A stretch of DNA of 13,669 bases from an uncultured Fusobacteriaceae bacterium (GTDB lineage: Bacteria; Fusobacteriota; Fusobacteriia; Fusobacteriales; Fusobacteriaceae): positions 1-13,669 of the forward strand of contig CAMTJB010000008.1 in assembly GCA_947072715.1 (NCBI GenBank), given 5' to 3'. How positions within the stretch are numbered: the first letter of the stretch is position 1; each line of letters begins with the position of its first letter. Below, piece after piece: positions 1 through 7,357 of this stretch. The translations under genes and the position numbers were made by a program. Under the pieces are notes generated by a model. It had not been told where the DNA came from. It worked only from the letters and a program-made list of their open reading frames with translations, and made no database searches.

Positions 1-980
1 TGTTTATATAAGCAATAATTTATCCAAAAGGATACTACTTTTAGATATGAATAATCTTTAATTATATGCTTACCTATATATTTTACTAAAATTGGCTTTA
101 TTTCTAAACTTTTCCTCATTACTTCTTTCTTATAATCTGTAAATATAAATATATTCTTTTTTATTACTCCTATTAATCCATATAAATAAACTGAAGGAAT
201 TTTTCCAAATGAACTTTTTCTTAATTTTAAAAAGAAATTCTGATACATATCATTAGGAATATTTATAGGTCTATATTTATATATATCTGAATTAGAAATA
301 TTCTTAATATTCTTTGAAAATTCGCTACCTTTAAAAGCAATGTAATAAGAAAAAAGAAAAAATATAGTTTTATCTGAATAAATTGGACTAAGAATTTCAC
401 AAATCTCTATACATTCTTTTCTTATTTCACTGTAATTTTCCATAGCTATATAATCAAAAACTAATTTTCTAATACTGTATGGCAACTCATTCTTCTCTGT
501 TAAAAATTTAAAAATATATACAAATATTATTTCATTTTTGGAAGATTTTGACCCAATTAAAGAAACTCCTTGATTAGTACTTTTTATTTGTAAGTGATAT
601 TTTTCAATTATTGCTTTTATCTCCACCAAATAATAATTTAAAATTCTTTTTGTTACTTGAAGTTCCTTTGCTAATTCACTCAATGTAATTTTTTTTCTAA
701 TTAAGATAGAAAATAATAAAAAATTTAACTTTTCATATTTAGTTAAATGTTGATTTTTCCTAAGAATATACCTAATTTTATTGGAGTCTTTTATGGAATT
801 TATTATTTTTTGAATAGAAGCCTCTGTGTCATCTTTATTTATAAAATTATATATTTCTTTTAATGAAATCCTGATGTGTTGTGTGCTCTTATTAAAAATA
901 AGAGCTATCTCTTCCAATGAAATATTCTCAATATTTTTTACAACCTTTACAATCCTTAAATGCCTACTATTTATGTACAT
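1..980 (-). CDS. BglG/Mga-like transcriptional regulator, partial (3' end beyond window)
   Basis: I read this frame by translating the minus strand. It stays open for 326 codons from an ATG at 980 to the left edge, so the C-terminus is missing. A GGGGAG ribosome site lies 6 bases before the ATG. The protein has two likely helix-turn-helix regions near the N-terminus: roughly residues 18-45 (SLEEIALIFNKSTQHIR) and 98-122 (ITLSELAKELQVTKRILNYY). The second is followed by the 'QIKSTNQGVSLIG' type wing seen in BglG/LicR/Mga-type regulators. The rest (about 145-326) is an all-helical-looking region rich in Lys, Ile, Phe and Tyr, which could be a degenerate PRD or Mga-like domain. I see no clear phosphorylatable PRD histidine. 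It lies downstream of the grd operon on the same strand, separated by a terminator, so it may regulate that operon (inference). DNA-binding regulator: fairly sure. Exact family and target: unsure. Confidence 0.7.
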   Translation of the reverse strand, partial: MYINSRHLRIVKVVKNIENISLEEIALIFNKSTQHIRISLKEIYNFINKDDTEASIQKIINSIKDSNKIRYILRKNQHLTKYEKLNFLLFSILIRKKITLSELAKELQVTKRILNYYLVEIKAIIEKYHLQIKSTNQGVSLIGSKSSKNEIIFVYIFKFLTEKNELPYSIRKLVFDYIAMENYSEIRKECIEICEILSPIYSDKTIFFLFSYYIAFKGSEFSKNIKNISNSDIYKYRPINIPNDMYQNFFLKLRKSSFGKIPSVYLYGLIGVIKKNIFIFTDYKKEVMRKSLEIKPILVKYIGKHIIKDYSYLKVVSFWINYCLYK

Positions 981-1120
981 ATAACACTCCCCTTTAACAT
1001 TTGTTTTGCTTTAAGTATAGAATTAAATGAAAAATAATATAATGTGAAAAATATATTGTTTTATTTAATTTTTTTTTCACTGCATTGTTATTTTATTTTA
1101 TTAAAAATTTAAACAAACAA

Positions 1121-1170
1121 AAAAGCTGAACTATCACAAAGTTTCTGTGCTAATTCAGCCTCTTTTTTTA
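1121..1170. terminator. Bidirectional terminator after the permease gene
   Basis: GCTGAA (1125-1130) pairs with TTCAGC (1154-1159). An inner helix forms from CACA/TGTG around a small loop. On the plus strand the stem is followed by a run of T from 1161. On the minus strand it is followed by TTTTTTGTTTG. It lies 26 bases past the permease stop codon on the minus strand, so it probably ends the grd-permease transcript and separates it from the regulator gene at 980. Confidence 0.7.
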
Positions 1171-1184
1171 TTTTATTATTTTTT

Positions 1185-2276
1185 TCATTTATTAATTTTC
1201 ATTATTGTTCTATATATCATTATTAATAATAATATTCCACCAAAATATCCATTAATAACATATACTATATTCACTAATTTGTCAAAGGGTAACCATATTC
1301 CTATTATTAAAGCTACAATAGATAATATTAAAGTCAAAATTTTAAAAGAGTTTGTTTTTTCTTTTGTAAACCTTGAAACTACATTCCATAGAAGAGGTAC
1401 TGCTGTGGAATATATTCCTGCTAAAATTATAAAAGCAAATATTGTTGAAAATATGGGGTATATATCATTAGCCAAAAATAACATGGGGATTTGTGTTCCA
1501 GCTGTTAAGGTTATAGAAGATAATAATCCTAAGCTAACTACTATTACAGCTAAAGAAAATAGAACTGCACCTAGTACTCCTCCTAATCTAGCTTCTTCTT
1601 CATTCTGTACCTTTGCTCCCAATGAAGCTAAAAATCCAGCTAACCATAGCATACAAAATCCTACATAGGAAAAAGCTGCAATATACCATGTGGGTGAAGC
1701 TTTAGTTATTTTATTATAACTATTTAGTTCTTCTAAAACTGGATTTAATAATGTTGGATTCAAACTCGAAAAATTTTTCACTATAGATATAACACCTACA
1801 GATATGGCAATAGTTACTATAATAGGACCCACCTTTCCAACTATATCTACTATTTTTGAAAGTCCTCCAATAACAGTTACAAATGCTAATATAACAATTA
1901 ATCCACCTCCATAAATTACTGGTAAATCATAGTGTTCTTTTAAGGTTGCTGAGGCTCCAGCAACCATAACTATAAAAGATAAAAAACAGAATATTGTGGA
2001 AAAATAATCAAAACATATACCTAATTTATCTCCACAATAGTATTTATAAATATCATTTCCTTTCTCAAACTTCTTTTTATATCCCACCATTAAAAAACTT
2101 GAACAAACATACGCTAAAAGAATTAGTGTTAATATCCCACCTGATACTCCTAGATAACCATAAGCAGAAAAATATTGTAAAACTTCTTGACCAGTAGCGA
2201 ACCCTGAGCCTATTAAAAATGCAATAATAGCTCCTGCATATGTCACTACTGTTTTAAAATTTATATTTTTATCCAT
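1185..2276 (-). CDS. YkvI-like membrane permease (LeuT-fold/APC-type), last gene of the grd operon
   Basis: This 363-residue integral membrane protein has about ten hydrophobic helices, near residues 9-28, 40-62, 85-106, 120-140, 147-168, 195-218, 233-256, 272-297, 311-330 and 335-357. The first helix contains GSGFATGQEVLQYF, an unwound Gly-rich helix of the kind found in the YkvI family of the APC superfamily. An AGGAG site stands before the ATG. It follows the selenoprotein gene by only 26 bases and ends in a terminator, so it is very probably cotranscribed with the reductase genes. By context it may import the reductase's substrate, such as a small amino acid or N-methylated amine. That is inference: members of this family are largely uncharacterised. 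Betaine reductase clusters often carry a BCCT or OpuD-type carrier instead, and this protein is not of that type. Family is fairly sure; substrate is unknown. Confidence 0.8.
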   Translation of the reverse strand: MDKNINFKTVVTYAGAIIAFLIGSGFATGQEVLQYFSAYGYLGVSGGILTLILLAYVCSSFLMVGYKKKFEKGNDIYKYYCGDKLGICFDYFSTIFCFLSFIVMVAGASATLKEHYDLPVIYGGGLIVILAFVTVIGGLSKIVDIVGKVGPIIVTIAISVGVISIVKNFSSLNPTLLNPVLEELNSYNKITKASPTWYIAAFSYVGFCMLWLAGFLASLGAKVQNEEEARLGGVLGAVLFSLAVIVVSLGLLSSITLTAGTQIPMLFLANDIYPIFSTIFAFIILAGIYSTAVPLLWNVVSRFTKEKTNSFKILTLILSIVALIIGIWLPFDKLVNIVYVINGYFGGILLLIMIYRTIMKINK

Positions 2277-2302
2277 AGGCTATTCTCCTTTTTGAAGAAA
2301 TA

Positions 2303-3610
2303 TTAAAACTCAGTTATTCCTGAAATCTCTGTTGATAATGCTTTTAAAGCTTTTTCCACAAGATTATATTTTAATTTATTTTCTTCATCTATTCCAAGAT
2401 TAGGATTTCCAACAGGATATGGAATTGCTACTGTGGGTACTATTCTATTAGCTCCTACTGATTTTGATATGGTTGTTATTGTTGACATATGAACAACTCC
2501 TATACCATATCTTTCTATTTCTTTTAATATCGTTGCTCCGCAACGAGTACAAGTTCCTCAAGTAGATGTAAGTATTACAGCGTCTACCCCGTCATTCTTT
2601 AGAAGTTCACCCATTTCTTTTCCAAATTTAATTGCATTACCTACAGAAGTCCCTGTTCCTGTTGTTGTTAAGAAATATTTGTATACACCACCTAATTTTC
2701 CCTCTGCTACAAATTCCCTAAGCGTTTCTAAAGGAGCTACTCTATCTGGATTTTCATTGGCATAAACAGGGTCATATCCACCATGTATTGTATAATAGTT
2801 CCCTTCTCTTAAACTATTAAAATTACTTATATCATATTTCCCCCATTTTTGAGCACTGGCAGATTGTATTCTATCTGGATTTCCATGAGGTACAATTCCT
2901 CCAGTTGTAATTAAAGCTATTGTTGCTTTTGTTATATCTTTTATGGCCGCTGAAGGTTCTACTTTATCAAAAATTGGCATTGGTAATTCAGTTTCAAAAG
3001 GTTCATTATTAAGTCTATTTAAAAGCATATCTACAGCTCTTTCTGATCCTTTTTTATCCATAAAAATTGTTTTTCTTTTTCCCTGAGCTATATAATTATC
3101 TTCATGAGGTCTACCTAGCTCCACACCTTTTCCAAGCTTTATCACTAAATTTGCCATCTTAGCCAATGCATTTGACATCCCTACAGCTGAGGCTCCAATA
3201 TCTGCAATTATGATACTATCTTTATATAGCTCAACTGCAGGATTTTCAATATACATTCCTGTAACTGCTGGGATTTTCATTTTTTCAGTAACTTCCTTTG
3301 CAATTAATCCACAAGCCATTCCATATCTTCCTGCATTAAATGCAGGTCCTGTAATTATAATATCTGCATTTGTATTTTTTAATACTGCCATAATTCTATC
3401 CATTGCTATCTCTGTATTTTCATTAAAATAATTATCACCACAAATTACTGTCCCTATAATTTCAACCTGATCTTTTAATAACTTTTCAAAAGCATTTGAA
3501 ACCCCTACTCCACCAACAATGAATTGAGGTTCTATCCCTGCTTTATCCTCTCCACCAATTTGACCAAAAAATTGGTTTAAATAATATACTACTCTGATTT
3601 TTTCTGTCAT
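2303..3610 (-). CDS. grdB: Selenoprotein B subunit of glycine/sarcosine/betaine reductase (GrdB/GrdF/GrdH type), UGA = selenocysteine
   Basis: The substrate-binding selenoprotein of the Grd B component attacks the substrate amine together with the pyruvoyl subunit and passes the carboxymethyl group to selenoprotein A. Reading through the in-frame TGA at 2558-2560 gives a 435-residue protein, matching the family's usual length of about 436. Family hallmarks run the whole length: IRVVYYLNQFF near the N-terminus, GTVICGDNYFNEN, GPAFNAGRYG, HGGYDPVYANE, then AVILTST-U-GTCTRCGAT and VGANRIVP after the UGA. Selenocysteine falls at residue 351 in a U-x2-C-x2-C motif. I chose the ATG at 3610 because GGAGGGTG lies 5 bases upstream; an in-frame ATG at 3625 lies upstream of that site. 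The gene follows the GrdE-like gene by 23 bases. The symbol is at class level only: I cannot tell glycine (GrdB), sarcosine (GrdF) and betaine (GrdH) paralogues apart here. Selenocysteine genes (selABCD) must be elsewhere. Confidence 0.93.
2531..2545 (-). promoter_or_regulatory. Bacterial SECIS-like hairpin for selenocysteine insertion
   Basis: On the coding strand CGTTGC-GGA-GCAACG forms a perfect 6-bp GC-rich stem, extendable by one T-A pair, with a GGA apical loop. It lies inside the selenoprotein reading frame. The first loop G is separated from the UGA (2558-2560) by 18 bases, within the spacing known for bacterial SECIS elements. Such a stable stem stands out in very AT-rich DNA. SelB recognition is inferred. 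Confidence 0.8.
2558..2560 (-). other. In-frame UGA selenocysteine codon
   Basis: TGA on the minus strand sits between codons for ILTST and GTCTRC. This is exactly where GrdB-family proteins carry selenocysteine. The frame continues without interruption to a TAA at 2303-2305, with strongly family-like sequence on both sides, so this is recoding rather than a broken gene. Confidence 0.93.
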
Positions 3611-3633
3611 TTTAACACCCTCCATTTATAATC

Positions 3634-4920
3634 TTAATATAATTTAGATGTGCAATTATGGAATCCAATTTCTGATGTAGCTCCTATTACTGCATTTAAC
3701 TCACACTCAAAACTTCCATCTTCTAAAAGAGATCCTTCCCAACCACCTGCTAATGTAGCAATTGCTTCTATATTTCCAAGTACAATCTCTGCTGGTGGAA
3801 GAGTTATTAAATGACTTACATTTCCTGTTGAAACAACTGCTATTGCTTCTTTTGTAGTATCTGCCAATGATTGTGAATCTCCTGCTCTTCCAGAACATTC
3901 ATCTGTTACTAGCACTGTTTTAATTCCAAAATCTTCCAATCTTTTACATATTAATAATAAGTCTGTATCAGGATTTCCATATCCTTCTTCAGATACTATT
4001 ACTCCTTCTGCACCTACCATTTTGCAAAGTTTAGCTGTATAGTCGCAAGTTCTTATTTTTCCTTCCAATGTAGTCAATTCAGGTGTTAATACCACACCTA
4101 AAAAGTTTAATTCTTTACCATGTTTTTTATATAAATCTTTTATAATTGAGTTATTCTGATGTTGGAAAGTGGTTATCTTATCACAAGCTGCCACACAATT
4201 TCCACTTACTACAGCTCCATCTAACTCTTCATTTGGATGTAATAAAGTTGGTAAAATTTGTTGTGAATTAACTCCATATATATAACTATCATGCAATAAT
4301 CCTTGTGAAATTAACATTTCCACATATATAACCTTGGGCAATGTAGAATGTTTTAAAACCTCTTCTGGCATACTAGCTATCTCATAAATTTCAATTTCAT
4401 CAGCTACTATTTTTTCACCTATTTTACCTATAAAACCAGCTGCAGTAAGTCCTGCTTTTCTTACAGTTGATTCATGCATATGTGGTTCTAACCCCTCTAT
4501 AGGAGTTATATCAATTACTATATTTAATGTTTTAGAAAAAGGTGTCCATTTAGCTCCTTCTCCCCACATATCTATTACGCCCTCTTGAAATCCAACTATA
4601 TCTCCAATTGTTACTACCGCTACTCCATCTAGTATATTTACTTTTCCATCTCCAGCTTGTCTTATTTTAGTTAAAACTCCTGGAAACTCCTCTCCATTTC
4701 CACTTATATTTACACGAGGTTCTATAACGTCTTTTACAGGTATTATTCTTACTTTTTCACCTGGCTTAGCTAAATCAATTTTAACTTCTTTTATTTTAGT
4801 ATTCTCTTTTAATTTAGCTATAATTTCTTCCTTATTAATAAAAAGTATTCCTTCTTGGATATGACTTTTTTCTCCAAACTTGATATCTTTGATTTTGATT
4901 CTTCCATGCTCTAGTCTCAA
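3634..4920 (-). CDS. grdE: Grd component B proprotein, pyruvoyl-forming alpha/beta subunits (GrdE/GrdG/GrdI type)
   Basis: The proprotein is cleaved at an Asn-Cys bond, and the new N-terminal Cys becomes a pyruvoyl group that forms a Schiff base with the substrate amine. Family sequence is plain: RLEHGRIKIKDIKFGEK, KPGEKVRIIPVKDVIEPR, GFQEGVIDMWG, ISQGLLHDSYIYGV, VSGNCVAACD, EEGYGNPDTDL and SQSLAD. I prefer the TTG at 4920, which lies 6 bases after an AGAGGTG ribosome site and makes the protein begin MRLEHG like relatives. The GTG at 4929 is part of that ribosome site. The length is then 428 residues, as in the family, and the cleavage Cys is residue 242 (codon 4195-4197). It sits between grdX and the selenoprotein gene, the order expected for a B component. 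I cannot assign glycine, sarcosine or betaine specificity; the symbol is at class level. Confidence 0.93.
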   Translation of the reverse strand: MRLEHGRIKIKDIKFGEKSHIQEGILFINKEEIIAKLKENTKIKEVKIDLAKPGEKVRIIPVKDVIEPRVNISGNGEEFPGVLTKIRQAGDGKVNILDGVAVVTIGDIVGFQEGVIDMWGEGAKWTPFSKTLNIVIDITPIEGLEPHMHESTVRKAGLTAAGFIGKIGEKIVADEIEIYEIASMPEEVLKHSTLPKVIYVEMLISQGLLHDSYIYGVNSQQILPTLLHPNEELDGAVVSGNCVAACDKITTFQHQNNSIIKDLYKKHGKELNFLGVVLTPELTTLEGKIRTCDYTAKLCKMVGAEGVIVSEEGYGNPDTDLLLICKRLEDFGIKTVLVTDECSGRAGDSQSLADTTKEAIAVVSTGNVSHLITLPPAEIVLGNIEAIATLAGGWEGSLLEDGSFECELNAVIGATSEIGFHNCTSKLY

Positions 4921-4986
4921 ATCAATCACCTCTTTTTTTTAATAAATAAAATAATTTTTTATAAAACTTCACCTAATCACAATTTT

Positions 4987-5361
4987 CTAATAAAAAAAAC
5001 TCATTCCTTCTTTAAATGCATTTTCTAATAATAAGTAATCAATTCTAGCATAGTCATTTGCATTTTTTATATCTTCTTTTCTCACCCCCATTGTATTTTT
5101 ATAGTTTTCTATACTTTTACTTATTATCTCCACATGAAACTCATTTAGAAGAACAATCTCCTCTGTAACTATAACTGAATGATAAGAAGAAAACATCATT
5201 CTTAAGCTAGCACCTAAAGGATGACTAATAAGTTCATGACCTTCATATATCATATCCCTTACTTTTAATAATAATTTTTCCGAATCTCCTTTTACAAAAT
5301 AAACATTTTCATATTTTTCTTTTACACAAGGATTATTTGTTACAATTATTAGTTTTTTCAC
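4987..5361 (-). CDS. grdX: GrdX family protein
   Basis: This small soluble protein of 124 residues is typical of the first gene in grd operons; its biochemical role is not established. Recognisable features are the start MKKLIIVTNNP with the T-N-N-P turn at residues 8-11, a LLKVRDMIYEGHEL segment and an SHPLGASL motif near residues 46-53. The reading frame stays open upstream to an ATG at 5442. That start can be ruled out because it lies upstream of the -35 box of the operon promoter. I chose the GTG at 5361, which lies 5 bases after a GGAGG ribosome site and yields the usual family length. An in-frame ATG at 5373 overlaps that ribosome site. It is the leader gene of the operon grdX-grdE-grdB-permease; the gap to grdE is 66 bases. 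Confidence 0.88.
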   Translation of the reverse strand: MKKLIIVTNNPCVKEKYENVYFVKGDSEKLLLKVRDMIYEGHELISHPLGASLRMMFSSYHSVIVTEEIVLLNEFHVEIISKSIENYKNTMGVRKEDIKNANDYARIDYLLLENAFKEGMSFFY

Positions 5362-5403
5362 TCTAGCCTCCATTTCAACTTTTATAAAACTATTATTATT
5401 TTG

Positions 5404-5432
5404 AGTATACTTCAAAATATATGAAATGTCAA
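5404..5432 (-). promoter_or_regulatory. Promoter of the grdX-grdE-grdB-permease operon
   Basis: On the minus strand, TTGACA (5427-5432) is followed by 17 bases and TATACT (5404-5409), close to the vegetative sigma consensus. Transcription should begin near 5397, leaving a leader of about 36 bases before the GTG at 5361. This placement excludes translation starts at or above 5404. Confidence 0.75.
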
Positions 5433-5461
5433 ATTTTATCATGTATTATATACAGACATTT
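5424..5461. promoter_or_regulatory. Candidate operator: nested inverted repeats at the grd promoter
   Basis: A 13-bp palindrome TGTAT-TAT-ATACA lies at 5442-5454, just upstream of the grd -35 box (near -51 from the expected transcript start). It is flanked by 7-bp inverted arms, aaatgtc (5424-5430, overlapping the -35) and gacattt (5455-5461). The position suits a regulator site. The AT richness makes chance symmetry possible. Confidence 0.35.
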
Positions 5462-5548
5462 TAATTTATTTTAGATTTTTAAAACTCATTTAAGTTGCAT
5501 TTTTTATTTATATTTCATCATATTTTATTTTTATTTGTTTTGTTTTAG

Positions 5549-5577
5549 TTGATTTTAGAAAAAAGATGTATTATAAT
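5549..5577 (+). promoter_or_regulatory. Promoter of the rhodanese gene
   Basis: TTGATT (5549-5554), a 17-base spacer, then a perfect TATAAT (5572-5577). It lies about 44 bases before the ATG at 5621 and points away from the grd operon promoter, with no shared core. Confidence 0.7.
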
Positions 5578-5620
5578 AAAATGTAAGATTATATATTATA
5601 TTTTGGGAGGTAGTTTAATC

Positions 5621-6028
5621 ATGAAAAAATTATTAATTGTTTTGGTTATTGTTTTAATTGGAGCTATATCATTTTTTTCTAGCTCAAAAAGTGATACTTC
5701 TACAGAACCTACAACTATTGTTAAAATTATTAATTCCGAGGAAACAAAAGATCTATTATCTGAAAACAAAGCTATTCTTTTAGATGTTAGAACTCCAGAA
5801 GTAATACGGAAAGAAGGATTCGTTAAAAATTCGATAAATATACCTTTGGAAGAATTAGAAACTAGAATTGATGAGTTAAATAAAAATAATACATACATAA
5901 CATTTTGTTCAACTAATAGAAGATCTGGAAAAGCCAATGGAATTTTAAACGCTAATGGTTTTATAAATGTCTATCATGATACAGATGGAATAAAGAAATG
6001 GCCTTATGAGAAAGAAACTCTTAAATAA
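5621..6028 (+). CDS. Membrane-anchored rhodanese-like protein
   Basis: The 135-residue protein has an N-terminal hydrophobic segment (about residues 4-20, after MKK), which is a signal peptide or membrane anchor. No lipobox Cys follows it. A single rhodanese domain covers about residues 33-130: LLDVRTPEV (53-61), a GFVKNSINIPLEEL segment, and an active-site loop with Cys96 in FCSTNRRSG. The domain probably faces outside the cytoplasmic membrane and transfers sulfane sulfur or handles persulfides (family knowledge). The substrate is unknown. I chose the ATG at 5621 because GGGAGG lies 10 bases upstream and the hydrophobic leader then starts correctly. The frame is open further up, but an upstream ATG at 5549 would overlap the -35 box. 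It is a single-gene unit with its own promoter and a terminator shared with dhaT. Confidence 0.85.
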   Translation: MKKLLIVLVIVLIGAISFFSSSKSDTSTEPTTIVKIINSEETKDLLSENKAILLDVRTPEVIRKEGFVKNSINIPLEELETRIDELNKNNTYITFCSTNRRSGKANGILNANGFINVYHDTDGIKKWPYEKETLK

Positions 6029-6030
6029 TA

Positions 6031-6071
6031 AAAAAATGCCTTCTTAAAATTATTTTAAGAAGGCATTTTTT
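6031..6071. terminator. Bidirectional terminator between rhodanese gene and dhaT
   Basis: A perfect inverted repeat has 19-base arms (6031-6049 and 6053-6071) around a TTA loop. It is A-rich at the left end and T-rich at the right, so both strands show a stem followed by a U run. It starts 3 bases after the rhodanese stop and ends 1 base before the dhaT stop codon, serving both convergent genes. Confidence 0.92.
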
Positions 6072-7229
6072 TTACATAGCAGCTCTAAATATTTCAGCCA
6101 CTTCTCTTTCATTTCCTTTTCTTGGATTACTAAAAGCATTCCCATCTTTTAAAGCATTAGAAGCCATAAGTTCTATATCTTCATCTTTTATCCCTATATT
6201 TTTTAAACTTTTAGGAATTCCAACGTCTCCTGATAATCTAAGTATTGCAGAAATTGATTTTTCAGCTGCATCTAATATTGAAAGTCCATTTACATTTTCA
6301 CCCATGAAAACTGCTATATCAGCAAATTTTTCAGGATTAGCAATCATATTATAACGACATACATGTGGTAAAAGCATTGCATTAGCAACTCCATGAGGCA
6401 TATCATAAAGTCCACCTAATTGATGAGCCATTGCATGAACATAACCTAAGTTTCCATTATTAAATGCCATACCAGCTAATATAGAACCATATGCCATATT
6501 TTCTCTAGCTTTTAAATTCTCTCCATTTGCTACTGCTTGTCTTAGGTTATTCGAAATTAATTTAATAGCCTGTATTGCTGCTGCATCAGTAACTGGATTT
6601 GCATCTTTAGATACATAAGCTTCTATTGCATGAGTTAAAGCATCCATACCAGTTGCTGCTGTTAATGAAGCAGGTTTTCCTATCATTAGAATTGGATCGT
6701 TTATTGAAACTTGTGGAAGATTTCTCCAGCTTACAATAACAAATTTAACTTTAGTTTTTGTATTTGTAATTACAGCATGTCGAGTTATTTCTGAAGCTGT
6801 TCCCGCTGTTGTATTTACTGCAATAATTGGTGGTAATGGATTTATAAGAGTTTCTATCCCTGCATAATCACAAATATCTCCCTCATGAGTTACTACAATT
6901 CCTATCCCTTTTCCACAATCGTGTGGAGAACCTCCACCTATTGTAATTATCATATCACAATTATTTTCAGTATATAGCTTAGCTCCTTCATAAACATTAA
7001 CATCTTTTGGATTTGGCTCAACTTTATCATATATAATTGATTCTATACCTTCTTCTTTCAAATAATTAATAGTTCTCTCAACTGCTCCATCTTTTAATGA
7101 TGCTAAAAATTTATCAGTTACAATTAGTGCTTTTGTACCATTTAAAATTTTCGCTCTTTTTCCTACAACCTCTAAAGAATTTGGTCCAAAAAAATTAACA
7201 CTTGGCATTAAATAATCATAATATCTCAT
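6072..7229 (-). CDS. dhaT: 1,3-propanediol dehydrogenase (iron-containing alcohol dehydrogenase)
   Basis: The enzyme reduces 3-hydroxypropionaldehyde to 1,3-propanediol with NADH in the cytosol, the last step of reductive glycerol fermentation. The 385-residue length matches the DhaT family, and the sequence follows Klebsiella DhaT closely throughout. Features include an N-terminal VNFFGPNSL segment and the dinucleotide-binding GGGSPHDCGKGIG (98-110). The TTAGTASE loop and INDPILMIGKPASLTAATGMDALTHA-type core follow. The metal ligands are Asp196, His200, His265 and His279. The ATG at 7229 has an AGGAGG site 5 bases upstream. It is transcribed alone, divergent from the regulator and glycerol dehydratase operon. 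The shared gap contains repeated TACC boxes that suggest common activation by the adjacent PocR-type regulator. No damage seen. Confidence 0.95.
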   Translation of the reverse strand: MRYYDYLMPSVNFFGPNSLEVVGKRAKILNGTKALIVTDKFLASLKDGAVERTINYLKEEGIESIIYDKVEPNPKDVNVYEGAKLYTENNCDMIITIGGGSPHDCGKGIGIVVTHEGDICDYAGIETLINPLPPIIAVNTTAGTASEITRHAVITNTKTKVKFVIVSWRNLPQVSINDPILMIGKPASLTAATGMDALTHAIEAYVSKDANPVTDAAAIQAIKLISNNLRQAVANGENLKARENMAYGSILAGMAFNNGNLGYVHAMAHQLGGLYDMPHGVANAMLLPHVCRYNMIANPEKFADIAVFMGENVNGLSILDAAEKSISAILRLSGDVGIPKSLKNIGIKDEDIELMASNALKDGNAFSNPRKGNEREVAEIFRAAM

Positions 7230-7267
7230 AACTTCCTCCTAGAATAATAATTTTATATTTCATTAAA

Positions 7268-7296
7268 AGATTATCAAATCTTGAAATTAATTACAA
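7268..7296 (-). promoter_or_regulatory. Candidate dhaT promoter
   Basis: On the minus strand TTGTAA (7291-7296), a 17-base spacer and TAATCT (7268-7273). The -10 matches the consensus poorly, as expected for an activator-dependent promoter. The -35 directly abuts the proximal TACC box of the operator at 7294-7328. Confidence 0.45.
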
Positions 7297-7328
7297 GGTA
7301 AAAAACAGTTTAAAATTGGTAAAAAACA
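7294..7328 (-). promoter_or_regulatory. Putative PocR/AraC operator facing dhaT (two 21-bp-spaced direct repeats)
   Basis: On the minus strand the 11-mer TGTTTTTTACC occurs twice (7318-7328 and 7297-7307), exactly 21 bp apart or two helical turns. Such head-to-tail half sites are typical for AraC-family dimers. The proximal copy ends in TTACCTTG, which runs into the dhaT -35 box. The regulator encoded next door is the likely ligand (inference). Confidence 0.65.
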
Positions 7329-7357
7329 ACCACAATGAATATAATTGTTTATAATGA

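Noticed and set aside
981..1184. Small gene or RNA in the gap left of the permease
   Set aside because: Apart from the terminator, the stretch is AT-rich with no ribosome site-linked frame; a TATACT at 1014-1019 might be the regulator's -10, but I could not find a convincing -35.
1147..1668. Open frame of 173 codons on the plus strand
   Set aside because: It runs antisense to the permease gene, starts inside a terminator region and has no ribosome site or family likeness.
2303..2488. Short independent gene of 61 codons
   Set aside because: It is the in-frame tail of the selenoprotein; its sequence is the conserved C-terminus of the GrdB family after the selenocysteine.
2558..2560. Nonsense mutation making a pseudogene
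   Set aside because: The UGA is at the exact family selenocysteine position and is followed by a SECIS-like hairpin and conserved coding sequence.
5362..5442. N-terminal extension of grdX from the ATG at 5442
   Set aside because: It overlaps the near-consensus operon promoter and gives a protein longer than the family.
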